Positions 1 through 6,744 of a DNA stretch of 16,763 nt are shown one piece after another. Every line of letters begins with the position of its first letter. Position 1 is the stretch's first letter. A program made the translations under genes and the position numbers. The notes under the pieces are model-generated. The model was not told where the DNA came from, searched no databases, and saw nothing but the letters and a program-made list of their open reading frames with translations. Source of the stretch: Jatrophihabitans sp. (GTDB lineage Bacteria; Actinomycetota; Actinomycetes; Mycobacteriales; Jatrophihabitantaceae); NCBI GenBank assembly GCA_025966255.1, contig JAOPVG010000503.1:1-16763 (forward strand), read 5' to 3'.

Positions 1-2
1 TG

Positions 3-704
3 CTGCTGCCGGTGGCCTGGGCGCTGGTCGGACGCACGCGCCGCGCGCAGCAGGCCCGGGAGCAGCTCATGCAACGGGCACTGGACGCCTCTGACGCCGA
101 GCGCCGTCGCATTGCCGCGACCCTGCATGACGGGGCCGTGCAACAGTTGGCGGCCACCTCGTTCGCGGTCGCCGGCGCGGCGGAACGAGCCGAGGCGGCG
201 GGCGACACGATGCAGGCCGAGCGGTTGCGGGACACCGCGGCCACCGTACGCAGCACACTGGGCAGCATGCGGTCGCTTCTCGTCGACATCTACCCGCCCA
301 GCCTGCGCTCGGCCGGTCTCGCCGCGGCCCTGCGCGACCTGACCACCAGCGTCGCCGGCCACGATGTGGAGGTGACGCTCGACGTCGACGACGAGCTGGC
401 CGAGCAACCCACGGCCGAGCAGCAGGAGGCGATCTTCCGGGTAGCGCAGGAGTCGTTGCGCAACGCGGTCAAACACGCGCGGCCGAGCCGCGTCGACATG
501 TCGTTGATCCGGCACGACAATGCCGCCCGACTCGAGATCACCGACGACGGAACCGGCTTCCCCGCCTCGTCCGCAGGCAGCCCGACGGGCCACTTCGGCC
601 TGACCTTGATGACCGACGTCGCTGAGCGGATCGGTGCCGGCCTGGCCATCGCGTCCGCCCCAGGAGCCGGCACCCGAGTGCGAATGGACGTGACGCTGTC
701 GTGA
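3..704 (+). CDS. Sensor histidine kinase, NarL/DesK type (5' truncated)
   Basis: This is the C-terminal 233 residues of a two-component sensor kinase; the start lies before the window. The first visible residues (LLPVAWALVG) look like the end of a membrane segment, followed by a charged linker. A HisKA_3 dimerisation box follows, ERRRIAATLHDGAVQQ, with the phospho-accepting His near visible residue 42. The HATPase_c domain shows an N box (ESLRNAVKHA, about 149-158), a G1 box (DDGTGF, about 181-186) and a G2 region (GHFGLTLM, about 196-203). This combination is typical of kinases paired with LuxR-type regulators. Its stop overlaps the GTG of the response regulator by 4 nt (GTGA), so the two are co-translated partners. 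The GTG at 12 could be read as a start, but it lies inside the apparent membrane segment, so I treat the gene as truncated. The signal sensed is unknown because the sensor part is missing. Confidence 0.95.
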   Translation: MLPVAWALVGRTRRAQQAREQLMQRALDASDAERRRIAATLHDGAVQQLAATSFAVAGAAERAEAAGDTMQAERLRDTAATVRSTLGSMRSLLVDIYPPSLRSAGLAAALRDLTTSVAGHDVEVTLDVDDELAEQPTAEQQEAIFRVAQESLRNAVKHARPSRVDMSLIRHDNAARLEITDDGTGFPASSAGSPTGHFGLTLMTDVAERIGAGLAIASAPGAGTRVRMDVTLS

Positions 705-1342
705 TCCGGGTTCTTCTCGTCGACGATCATCGGCTGGTCCGAGCCGGGCTCGCCGGGCTGCTCGAGGCAGCGGCGGACATCGACGTCATCGGTGAGGCCG
801 CCGACGGCCGGCAGGCTCTCGACCTGGCGCGGACCACTGCACCGGACGTCGTACTCATGGACATCTCGATGCCGGTGCTGGACGGCATCGAAGCCACCCG
901 CGCACTGGTGGGCGAACACCCCGAGCTGCGGGTCGTGGCGCTGACCTCGTTCAGCGACAAGGACCGGGTTTCACAGATGCTCGCCGCGGGTGCGGTCGGA
1001 TACCTGCTCAAAGACTGCGACCCAAACGACCTGCTCGGTGCGGTGCGCTCCGCCGCCCGCGGGGAGGCTCCGCTCGATCCGCGTGTGGCCATGGCCCTGC
1101 TGCCGAGCCACCGCTCCGCTGCGCCGGCCGAGCAGCTCAGCGGGCGGGAGCGCGAGGTGCTCGAGCTCGTCAGCAAGGGTCTGGCCAACAAGCAGATCGC
1201 CCGCTCGCTCGGCATCTCCGAGCAGACCGTCAAGGTCCACCTGGGCAACGTGTTCCGGCGGATCGGCGTCGGTGACCGCACGTCGGCCGCCATGTGGGCG
1301 CGGGAGCACCTTCCGCGCGAGCAGCAACCCGACCCGACCTGA
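701..1342 (+). CDS. LuxR/NarL-family response regulator
   Basis: Cytoplasmic DNA-binding response regulator of 213 residues, full length for the family. The receiver domain (about 2-118) has the acidic pair D8-D9, the phosphorylation site D54 in VVLMDISMP, the switch T82 and the conserved K104 in GYLLKD. After a short linker, the GerE/LuxR helix-turn-helix spans about 146-205, starting LSGREREVLELV and carrying the recognition region ISEQTVKVHLGNVFRRI. The GTG start overlaps the kinase stop (GTGA) and has no clear Shine-Dalgarno of its own, so translation is probably coupled. It is the cognate partner of the upstream kinase. Its targets are unknown; the secreted-protein gene 96 nt downstream is a natural candidate by position only. 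Confidence 0.96.
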   Translation: MIRVLLVDDHRLVRAGLAGLLEAAADIDVIGEAADGRQALDLARTTAPDVVLMDISMPVLDGIEATRALVGEHPELRVVALTSFSDKDRVSQMLAAGAVGYLLKDCDPNDLLGAVRSAARGEAPLDPRVAMALLPSHRSAAPAEQLSGREREVLELVSKGLANKQIARSLGISEQTVKVHLGNVFRRIGVGDRTSAAMWAREHLPREQQPDPT

Positions 1343-1427
1343 CCCACGCAGTACCTAGCCCGTTTGGGCGATGGCGACTACGACCGCATCGCGACGAGGG
1401 TTCCTGATGTCAGCACAACCGCCCATC

Positions 1428-1433
1428 AGGAGG
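1428..1433 (+). promoter_or_regulatory. Strong ribosome binding site of the secreted protein gene
   Basis: AGGAGG lies 5 nt before the ATG at 1439. It fixes the start and excludes the in-frame GTG at 1364, which would put 25 residues in front of the signal peptide. Confidence 0.85.
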
Positions 1434-1438
1434 CAGTC

Positions 1439-1840
1439 ATGAACAATCTCGCAACCCGCACCCTCTCCGCCGCCGCCCTCGTCGCCGCGTTCGGTGCTCC
1501 GCTCGTCCTGGCCGGACCCGCGTCCGCCTCGCACGGCGGCAGCACCGCGGTCGTCAACAGCGGCCATTGCTCAGGCGGCGGCGTATTCAAGCTCAAGGCC
1601 AAGCATGACGACGCTCGCATCGAGGTCGAGTACCAGGTCGACACGAACCGCGCCGGCCAGGTGTGGCACGTCATCCTCAAGGACAACGGCAAGATCATCT
1701 ACGCCGGTCGGCCGCGGACGGTTGCACCGAGCGGCTCGTTCACGGTCCACCGGCTCACCGCCAATCGGGTCGGCCGCGACTCGATCACCGCCTGGGCCGC
1801 CCTCGGCAGCCGGCGCTGTGGCGGTCACGTCACCCTCTGA
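1439..1840 (+). CDS. Small secreted protein of unknown function
   Basis: A 133-residue exported protein. Residues 1-30 form a classical Sec signal peptide: MNNLATRT, then a hydrophobic stretch of Ala, Leu and Val ending in AGPASA, with likely cleavage after A30 (ASA before SHGG). The mature part is about 103 residues, rich in alternating hydrophobic and polar residues that suggest a small beta-sandwich. It has exactly two cysteines, C44 and C127, one near each end, which could form a disulphide clamping the fold. Similar small secreted proteins of the pattern Cys, KLKAK, EVEYQVD, W, PSGSF, Cys occur in many actinomycetes as hypothetical proteins, and I know no function. It has its own strong ribosome binding site and is closed by a strong terminator, so it may be a separate transcript or the last gene after the two-component pair. 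Confidence 0.85.
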   Translation: MNNLATRTLSAAALVAAFGAPLVLAGPASASHGGSTAVVNSGHCSGGGVFKLKAKHDDARIEVEYQVDTNRAGQVWHVILKDNGKIIYAGRPRTVAPSGSFTVHRLTANRVGRDSITAWAALGSRRCGGHVTL

Positions 1841-1861
1841 CCCCTAGCCCCCCCGAAATAG

Positions 1862-1905
1862 ACGTCCCCGCCGGCCTCCGAGGCCGGCGGGGACGTTCGT
1901 TTTGG
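1862..1905 (+). terminator. Perfect 16-bp hairpin terminator
   Basis: ACGTCCCCGCCGGCCT (1862-1877) pairs perfectly with 1881-1896 around a 3-nt loop (CCG), and TTCGTTTT follows. It lies 21 nt after the stop of the secreted-protein gene and before the convergent DUF5703 gene. The other side carries CTATTT on the minus strand, so it may also stop transcription from the right. I see this directly; the terminator function is inferred. Confidence 0.9.
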
Positions 1906-1920
1906 CCGCGGGGCACAGGC

Positions 1921-2160
1921 TCAGACGGACAGGCCGGGGAGGGGCACCGGGCTCTTGCGCCGCTTGCGCCGCAGCGTCACCCGCCGGCTTCCGTCCATGT
2001 AGCGCACCACCCGGGCGAGTTCCCAGCCCCCGAATTCGGCATGCAACGAAAGTTGCGCCGCTGCGTTGAGGCCGGTCACCTCGGCCGGGATACGCAGCGG
2101 CGCGTACTCCCAGTCTGGATCGGCGCCGTCACTGTCGGATCGGTCGCGCACGGCCGTCAT
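1921..2160 (-). CDS. DUF5703 family protein
   Basis: A 79-residue cytoplasmic protein. It carries the DUF5703 pattern known from actinomycetes: WEYAPLRIP near residue 17, then a short helix, AEFGGWELARVVRY and a very basic C-terminal segment, DGSRRVTLRRKRRK. Function is unknown for the family. The chosen start is the ATG at 2160, because homologous sequence begins shortly after it; the frame stays open upstream to about 2268, but that part is low-complexity Arg/Gly/Pro and not family-like. I see no clear Shine-Dalgarno before this ATG. The gene stands alone, convergent with the secreted-protein gene and separated from it by the hairpin at 1862-1896. Confidence 0.85.
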   Translation of the reverse strand: MTAVRDRSDSDGADPDWEYAPLRIPAEVTGLNAAAQLSLHAEFGGWELARVVRYMDGSRRVTLRRKRRKSPVPLPGLSV

Positions 2161-2298
2161 AACGGACCATTGAACGCTTCTCGACCGGCCCGCACCACCC
2201 GGCCCCCTCAATCCCGCCCGGACCGCGCATCGGCCAAGCTGAGCCAGCCGGACGGGACCGCCGCACAACTGCGTCGATCGGCCGGGCCCCCCTGACTC

Positions 2299-3306
2299 TC
2301 AGCGCTTACTGGAGAAGGCGGCGTCGAACGCCGATGCCGGCGGCTCGATCTGCGTGAGCTTGCGGATGAACGCCAATGCGTCCGGGCCCCCGACGAGTCG
2401 GTCCATGCCGGCGTCTTCCCATTCGACGCTGATCGGCCCGTCATAGCCGATCGAGTTCAACATCCGGAAGATCGGTTCCCACGGCACGTCCCCGTGCCCG
2501 GTCGACACGAAATCCCAACCGCGACGTGGGTCGGCCCAGGGGAGGTGTGAGCCCAGGCGACCGTTACGGCCATTGAGTTGCTTGACCGATTCCTTGCAGT
2601 CGACGTGATAGATCCGGTCTTGGAAGTCGTAGAGGAAGCCGACGGGGTCGAGGTCCTGCCAGATGAAGTGGCTCGGATCGAAGTTGAGCCCGAACGCTTC
2701 CCGATGCCCGATCGCTTGCAGGGCGCGGACGGTCGTCCAGTAGTCGTAGGCGATCTCGCTCGGGTGCACCTCGTGCGCGAACCGGACGCCGACCTCGTCG
2801 AACACGTCCAGGATCGGGTTCCAGCGGTCGGCGAAATCCTGGTAGCCGGCATCGATCATTTCCGGCGGCACCGGAGGGAACATGGCGACCGTGTGCCAGA
2901 TGGACGAGCCGGTGAACCCGATGACCGTCTTCACGCCCAGCTTCGCCGCTGCTCGCGCGGTGTCCTTGATTTCCGCGGCCGCCCGCTGGCGGACGCCTTC
3001 CGCCTCGCCGTCGCCCCAGATGCGCTCAGGCAGGATTCCTTTGTGCCGCTCGTCGATCGGGTGGTCGCAGACGGCCTGGCCGGTCAGATGGCAGGAGATC
3101 GCAAATACTTCGAGGTTGTGCCGCTTGAGGATGTCGAGCCGGTCGGACACATAGTTGTCATCGGCAAGCGCCTTGTCGACCTCGAAGTGATCGCCCCAGC
3201 AGGCGATCTCCAGACCGTCGTAACCCCAGCCGGAGGCCAGGCGGCACACCTCGTCGAACGGTAGGTCGGCCCATTGGCCGGTGAACAACGTGACCGGGCG
3301 TGGCAT
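2299..3306 (-). CDS. Sugar phosphate isomerase/epimerase (xylose isomerase-like TIM barrel)
   Basis: A 335-residue cytoplasmic TIM-barrel enzyme of the AP_endonuc_2 superfamily, which includes IolE/IolH-type isomerases, epimerases and dehydratases acting on sugars or keto-sugars. It opens with a first strand [16 protein letters not shown] and then [14 protein letters not shown]. Candidate metal-binding residues sit at the ends of strands as expected: E179 (FAHEVHPSE), D210 (NFDPSHF), H234 with K238 (YHVDCKES) and E295 (VEWEDAG). The ATG at 3306 is preceded by AAGGAA at suitable spacing. It is the last gene of the sugar operon, 50 nt after the dehydrogenase. By analogy with such pairs it probably acts on the keto product of the dehydrogenase, as an isomerase, epimerase or eliminase/hydratase; the sequence does not decide which. 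I see no strong terminator between its stop and the DUF5703 gene. Confidence 0.9.
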   Translation of the reverse strand: MPRPVTLFTGQWADLPFDEVCRLASGWGYDGLEIACWGDHFEVDKALADDNYVSDRLDILKRHNLEVFAISCHLTGQAVCDHPIDERHKGILPERIWGDGEAEGVRQRAAAEIKDTARAAAKLGVKTVIGFTGSSIWHTVAMFPPVPPEMIDAGYQDFADRWNPILDVFDEVGVRFAHEVHPSEIAYDYWTTVRALQAIGHREAFGLNFDPSHFIWQDLDPVGFLYDFQDRIYHVDCKESVKQLNGRNGRLGSHLPWADPRRGWDFVSTGHGDVPWEPIFRMLNSIGYDGPISVEWEDAGMDRLVGGPDALAFIRKLTQIEPPASAFDAAFSSKR

Positions 3307-3356
3307 GGCGAGTCTTCCTTACGCTCGAAGCAACCGGGGCTGAGATCCGCGAACAA

Positions 3357-4538
3357 CTAGCGGCCGACATCCTCCCAGCCGCCGTCGCCGGCGGCCGAGC
3401 GTTCGACGGCTGTGAGCACCTGCTGTACCTGCAAGCCGTCCGCGAACGACGGCGTGGGGTCGCGGTCGGCGGCGATGTCGGCGAGAAGGTCGGCGACCTC
3501 GTGGGTGAACGAATGCTCGTAGCCGAGCAGGTGTCCTGGCGGCCACCAGGCGGCGACGTACGGATGCGTCGGCTCGGTGACAAGAATTCGATGGAAGCCC
3601 GCGGTGTCGGCCGGCTGGGTGCCGTCGTAGAAGGACAGTTCGTTCATCGACTCCAAGTCGAACGCCAGACTCCCGGCGCTGCCGTTGATCTCGAGCCGCA
3701 TGGCGTTCTTGCGGCCGGTAGCCAATCGCGTGGCTTCGAAGGACGCAACCGCTCCTCCGCCGAACCGGCCGAGGAACAACGCGGCGTCATCCACGGTCAC
3801 CTCGCCGATGCCCTCACCACCGCTCGCGCTCAGGCCGGTGGATGCGCCACCGGACAGCGGTCGGTGGCGGATGAACGTCTCGGTGAGCCCGCTGACCCGG
3901 GTCAGCCGATCACCGATGACGTGCTGAGCGAGATCGACGATGTGCGAGCCGATGTCACCCAGCGCACCCGATCCGGCGAGATCGCGTTGCAGGCGCCAGA
4001 CCAGCGGGAACTCCGGATCGGTGATCCAGTCCTGCAGGTACACCGCCCGGACGTGCCGGATCGTGCCAAGGCGGCCGTCGGCGACGAGTCGGCGGGCCAG
4101 GGCGAGCGCGGGCACCCTCCGGTAGTTGAACCCGACCATGCTGCGGACACCACGCTCCTGCGCCTTGGCCGCGGCCGCCACCATGGCCTCGGCCTCGGGC
4201 AGCGTGTTCGACAACGGCTTCTCACAGAAGACGTGCTTGCCGGCTTCCAGCGCGGCTATCGCAATTTCTGCGTGACTCCCACCGGGAGTACAGATGTCGA
4301 CGAGGTCGATGTCGTCGCGAGTGACGAGCTGCTTCCAATCGGTCTCGACGTCGTGCCAACCCATTCGCTCGGCTGCGACGGTGACCGCCTCCTGATCACG
4401 GCCGCACAACGCGACCATGGCCGGTTGGCGACCCAGGTCGAAGAACGGGCCGACCGAGCGCCACGCCTGGGAGTGCGCCGCGCCCATGAAGCCGTAGCCG
4501 ACCATGCCGACCCGGATCGCTGACCTTTCGACCGTCAT
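3357..4538 (-). CDS. Gfo/Idh/MocA family NAD(P)-dependent oxidoreductase
   Basis: A 393-residue cytoplasmic sugar or polyol dehydrogenase. The N-terminal Rossmann domain shows IRVGMVGYGFMG (glycine-rich dinucleotide loop), the strand DLVDICTPGGSHAEIAIAALEAGKHVFCEKP, and the family EKP motif with catalytic K107. The C-terminal domain has GSGALGDIGSHIVDLA with D195 and H199, the usual second half of the active site. The features YLQDW, VDDAALF and a C-terminal PSFADGLQVQQVL resemble dehydrogenases such as levoglucosan dehydrogenase, but also many uncharacterised sugar dehydrogenases; the substrate stays open. I chose the ATG at 4538, with AGGGAGA 7 nt before it; a TTG one codon earlier is possible but unneeded. 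The gene starts 15 nt after the binding-protein stop, in the same operon. Confidence 0.93.
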   Translation of the reverse strand: MTVERSAIRVGMVGYGFMGAAHSQAWRSVGPFFDLGRQPAMVALCGRDQEAVTVAAERMGWHDVETDWKQLVTRDDIDLVDICTPGGSHAEIAIAALEAGKHVFCEKPLSNTLPEAEAMVAAAAKAQERGVRSMVGFNYRRVPALALARRLVADGRLGTIRHVRAVYLQDWITDPEFPLVWRLQRDLAGSGALGDIGSHIVDLAQHVIGDRLTRVSGLTETFIRHRPLSGGASTGLSASGGEGIGEVTVDDAALFLGRFGGGAVASFEATRLATGRKNAMRLEINGSAGSLAFDLESMNELSFYDGTQPADTAGFHRILVTEPTHPYVAAWWPPGHLLGYEHSFTHEVADLLADIAADRDPTPSFADGLQVQQVLTAVERSAAGDGGWEDVGR

Positions 4539-4553
4539 CAACGTCTCCCTGGA

Positions 4554-5615
4554 TCAGGACTCGAAGCCCTGAGGCAGGAACTTGTCGACGTTGTCCTTCG
4601 TGACGGTCGCCGAGTACAGCGTGATCGAAGACGGCACCTCGGTCTGGGAGAGGTCGGTCATGCCCTTCGTCTGGCCGATGAGCCGGGCCAGCTGGATGGC
4701 CGAGGACGCCATCGTCGGCGGATAGGTGACCGTCGCCTTGAGCACGCTCGACCCGGACTTGATCTCTCGCATCGCGTTGGCCGAACCGGCGCCACCGACC
4801 ATGAAGAACTCAGTGCGGTGGGCTTGCTTGATGGCGGCCAGGACACCGATGCCCTGGTCGTCGTCGTGGTTCCACATCGCATCGATGCGCGAGGCGGACT
4901 GCAGCAGGTTGGCCGTCACCTGTTGCCCGGACTGCACGGTGAACTGGGCGGCCTGCCGAGGCCCGACCTTGAAGCCGTAGCGGGCGAGGGCATCCTTGAA
5001 GCCCTGACTGCGCTGCTGCGTCAGAGGCAAGCTGTCGATGCCGGCGATCTCGGCAATGACGGGGTTGCTGACCCCCTTCGACTTCAGCTGATCGCCGATA
5101 TAGCTGCCGGCACTCACGCCCATGCCGTAGTTGTCGCCGCCGATCCAGGTGCGGTAGGCCAGCGGGGTGTCGAAGACCCGGTCCAGGTTGATCACCTGAA
5201 TGCCAGCGGCCATCGCTTTCTTCGCGACGGCGGTCAGCTGCTTGCCGTCATTGGGGAGCATGACGATGACGTCGACCTTCTTGTTGATCAACGTCTCGAT
5301 CGCGGCGATCTGGGCGGTGACGTCGTTGGTGGGCTGCACCGCCTCCAGCTTCACGTCGCTGAACTTCTTCGCCTCGGCGGTGGCGTTCTTGGCGATGGCG
5401 CCCGTCCAGCCATGATCGGCCGCCGGTGCGGAGAAGCCGATGGTGACGGTCTTGCCGGTACTGCTGTTCGCGTTCGATGCCGCGGCCGCAGTCGGTGTGG
5501 TTGAGTCCTTGGCTTTGGCGTTTCCGGTGCACGCAGTCAGCACGCCACCCGCGCCCAACCCTGCTGCGCCGAGCAACATCTGACGACGCCCTACTGCCTT
5601 CTGGAAGATCTCCAC
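4554..5615 (-). CDS. Sugar ABC transporter substrate-binding lipoprotein
   Basis: A 353-residue extracytoplasmic binding protein of the Peripla_BP_4 / RbsB-like type. The signal region is MEIFQKAVGRRQMLLGAAGL followed by GAGGVLTAC: a twin-arginine pair at residues 10-11 and a lipobox LTAC with lipidated C29, so it is probably a Tat-exported lipoprotein. A Ser/Thr/Ala-rich tether follows to about residue 54, then the two-lobed binding domain beginning TVTIGFSAPAADHGWTGAIA, with INKKVDVIVMLPNDG and WNHDDDQGIGVLAAI typical of pentose/hexose-binding members. The GTG at 5615 is chosen because AAGGAGA lies 5 nt upstream; a GTG at 5654 also opens the frame but gives a non-signal extension. It lies 55 nt after the permease. 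It delivers the sugar to the permease and ATPase encoded upstream in the operon. Confidence 0.93.
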   Translation of the reverse strand: MEIFQKAVGRRQMLLGAAGLGAGGVLTACTGNAKAKDSTTPTAAAASNANSSTGKTVTIGFSAPAADHGWTGAIAKNATAEAKKFSDVKLEAVQPTNDVTAQIAAIETLINKKVDVIVMLPNDGKQLTAVAKKAMAAGIQVINLDRVFDTPLAYRTWIGGDNYGMGVSAGSYIGDQLKSKGVSNPVIAEIAGIDSLPLTQQRSQGFKDALARYGFKVGPRQAAQFTVQSGQQVTANLLQSASRIDAMWNHDDDQGIGVLAAIKQAHRTEFFMVGGAGSANAMREIKSGSSVLKATVTYPPTMASSAIQLARLIGQTKGMTDLSQTEVPSSITLYSATVTKDNVDKFLPQGFES

Positions 5616-5670
5616 GTCATTCTCCTTCGATGGATGGACGGCTGCTGCTGCCACGCCTGCCAGGGCGCGA

Positions 5671-6744
5671 TCACACAGGCGATTCCCTTCCTCGGCGTTG
5701 GAGCAGAACGGCGATCACGATGATCACGCCCTTGGCGATGTTCTGCGTTTCGGTCTGCAGGTTGTTCAAGATGAAGATGTTGGAGATCGTCGTGAAGATC
5801 ACGACGCCGACGACCGAGCCGACGACCGTCCCCCTGCCACCGGTGAGTGCGGTACCGCCGATGATCACGGCGGCGATGGCGTCCAACTCGTAGAGGTCGC
5901 CGTGCGTACTCGACCCGGTGGTCGTGAGCGACGTGATCATGATCGCGGCGATACCCACGCACAGTCCCGACAGGACGTACAGAAGAGCGGTGTGCCGACG
6001 CACGTTGATGCCAGCCAGGCGCGCCGCCTCGATGTTGCCGCCGACGGCGAAGGTCCGCCGGCCGAAGGTGGTCCGGTTGAGCAGGATCCAGCCGAGCACC
6101 GCGACAACCGCGAACATCCAGACCAGCAGCGGGATGCCGAGAGGTTCGGTGGTGGCGAGATCGTTGATCGCGCCCTGGGTCACCAACTGGCTCTGCTTGT
6201 TCGATATCCATTCCGCCAGGCCTTGCGCCGACGCCAGCATGGCCAGCGTCGCGATGAACGGAACCACCCGCCCGTAAGCGATGAGGACCCCGTTGACCAG
6301 TCCGACGGCCATGCCGACGGCGAGGGCACACAGCACCATGACCACCGGTCCGTAGGACTGCGTGCTGATCGTGGTGCACCAGACCGATGCGAGCGCCATA
6401 GCCTTGCCGACCGAGAGGTCGATCCCACCGCCGATGATCACGAAGGTCATGCCGACCGAGAGGACACCGACGACCGACGCCTGCTGCAGGATCGTCAGGA
6501 TGTTCGACCGCGTCCAGAAGGTGCCGGCGGTGATGCCGCCGATGATGCCCAGCACCACCAGGACTCCGAGCAGACCCACGTTCCGAAACTCGCTGATCCG
6601 GGCCAGCACGCCGGTTCGGCGGTGAACGCTGGCCCGCTCCGCCGCAGCTTCTACCCGCGCCTGCTCGGCGACGGGCGGCTTCTCAGTGGCGAGCGCATTC
6701 GGCGGCTTTTCAATAGATACCGCGTTCGGCGGCGGCTCACTCAT
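5671..6744 (-). CDS. Sugar ABC transporter permease, RbsC-like
   Basis: A 357-residue integral membrane permease of the BPD_transp_2 / RbsC class. After a hydrophilic, Pro/Ala/Glu-rich N-terminal stretch of about 55 residues come roughly eight to ten membrane segments, beginning NVGLLGVLVVLGIIGGITAG. Family landmarks are VGMTFVIIGGGIDLSVG (about 110-126), TFGRRTFAVGGNIEAARLAGI (the ATPase-coupling loop) and GGTALTGGRGTVVGSVVGV near the C-terminus. The ATG at 6744 overlaps the ATPase stop by 4 nt (ATGA), so translation is coupled. The open frame continues upstream to 7011 inside the ATPase gene, but that part is an Arg-rich shadow. The cytoplasmic N-terminal tail holds a nine-residue near-repeat (PPNAVSIEK then PPNALATEK), which is unusual for this family. 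Confidence 0.95.
   Translation of the reverse strand: MSEPPPNAVSIEKPPNALATEKPPVAEQARVEAAAERASVHRRTGVLARISEFRNVGLLGVLVVLGIIGGITAGTFWTRSNILTILQQASVVGVLSVGMTFVIIGGGIDLSVGKAMALASVWCTTISTQSYGPVVMVLCALAVGMAVGLVNGVLIAYGRVVPFIATLAMLASAQGLAEWISNKQSQLVTQGAINDLATTEPLGIPLLVWMFAVVAVLGWILLNRTTFGRRTFAVGGNIEAARLAGINVRRHTALLYVLSGLCVGIAAIMITSLTTTGSSTHGDLYELDAIAAVIIGGTALTGGRGTVVGSVVGVVIFTTISNIFILNNLQTETQNIAKGVIIVIAVLLQRRGRESPV

Noticed and set aside
1358..1369. GCCC-GTTT-GGGC inverted repeat after the response regulator
   Set aside because: A 4-bp stem with no T tract is expected by chance at this GC content, so it is not called a terminator or operator.
1364..1438. Upstream GTG extension of the secreted protein
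   Set aside because: It would place 25 non-hydrophobic residues before a clean signal peptide; AGGAGG sits just before the ATG at 1439.
2161..2298. Gap between DUF5703 and the sugar operon, checked for a terminator, promoter or small gene
   Set aside because: No stable hairpin with a T tract, no clear minus-10 element and no coding-like frame was seen.
3300..4523. Plus-strand open frame of 407 codons opposite the Gfo/Idh/MocA gene
   Set aside because: Its sequence shows no recognisable motif and the minus-strand gene explains the region; similar shadows occur at 5698-6933, 9971-11110 and 14426-15352.
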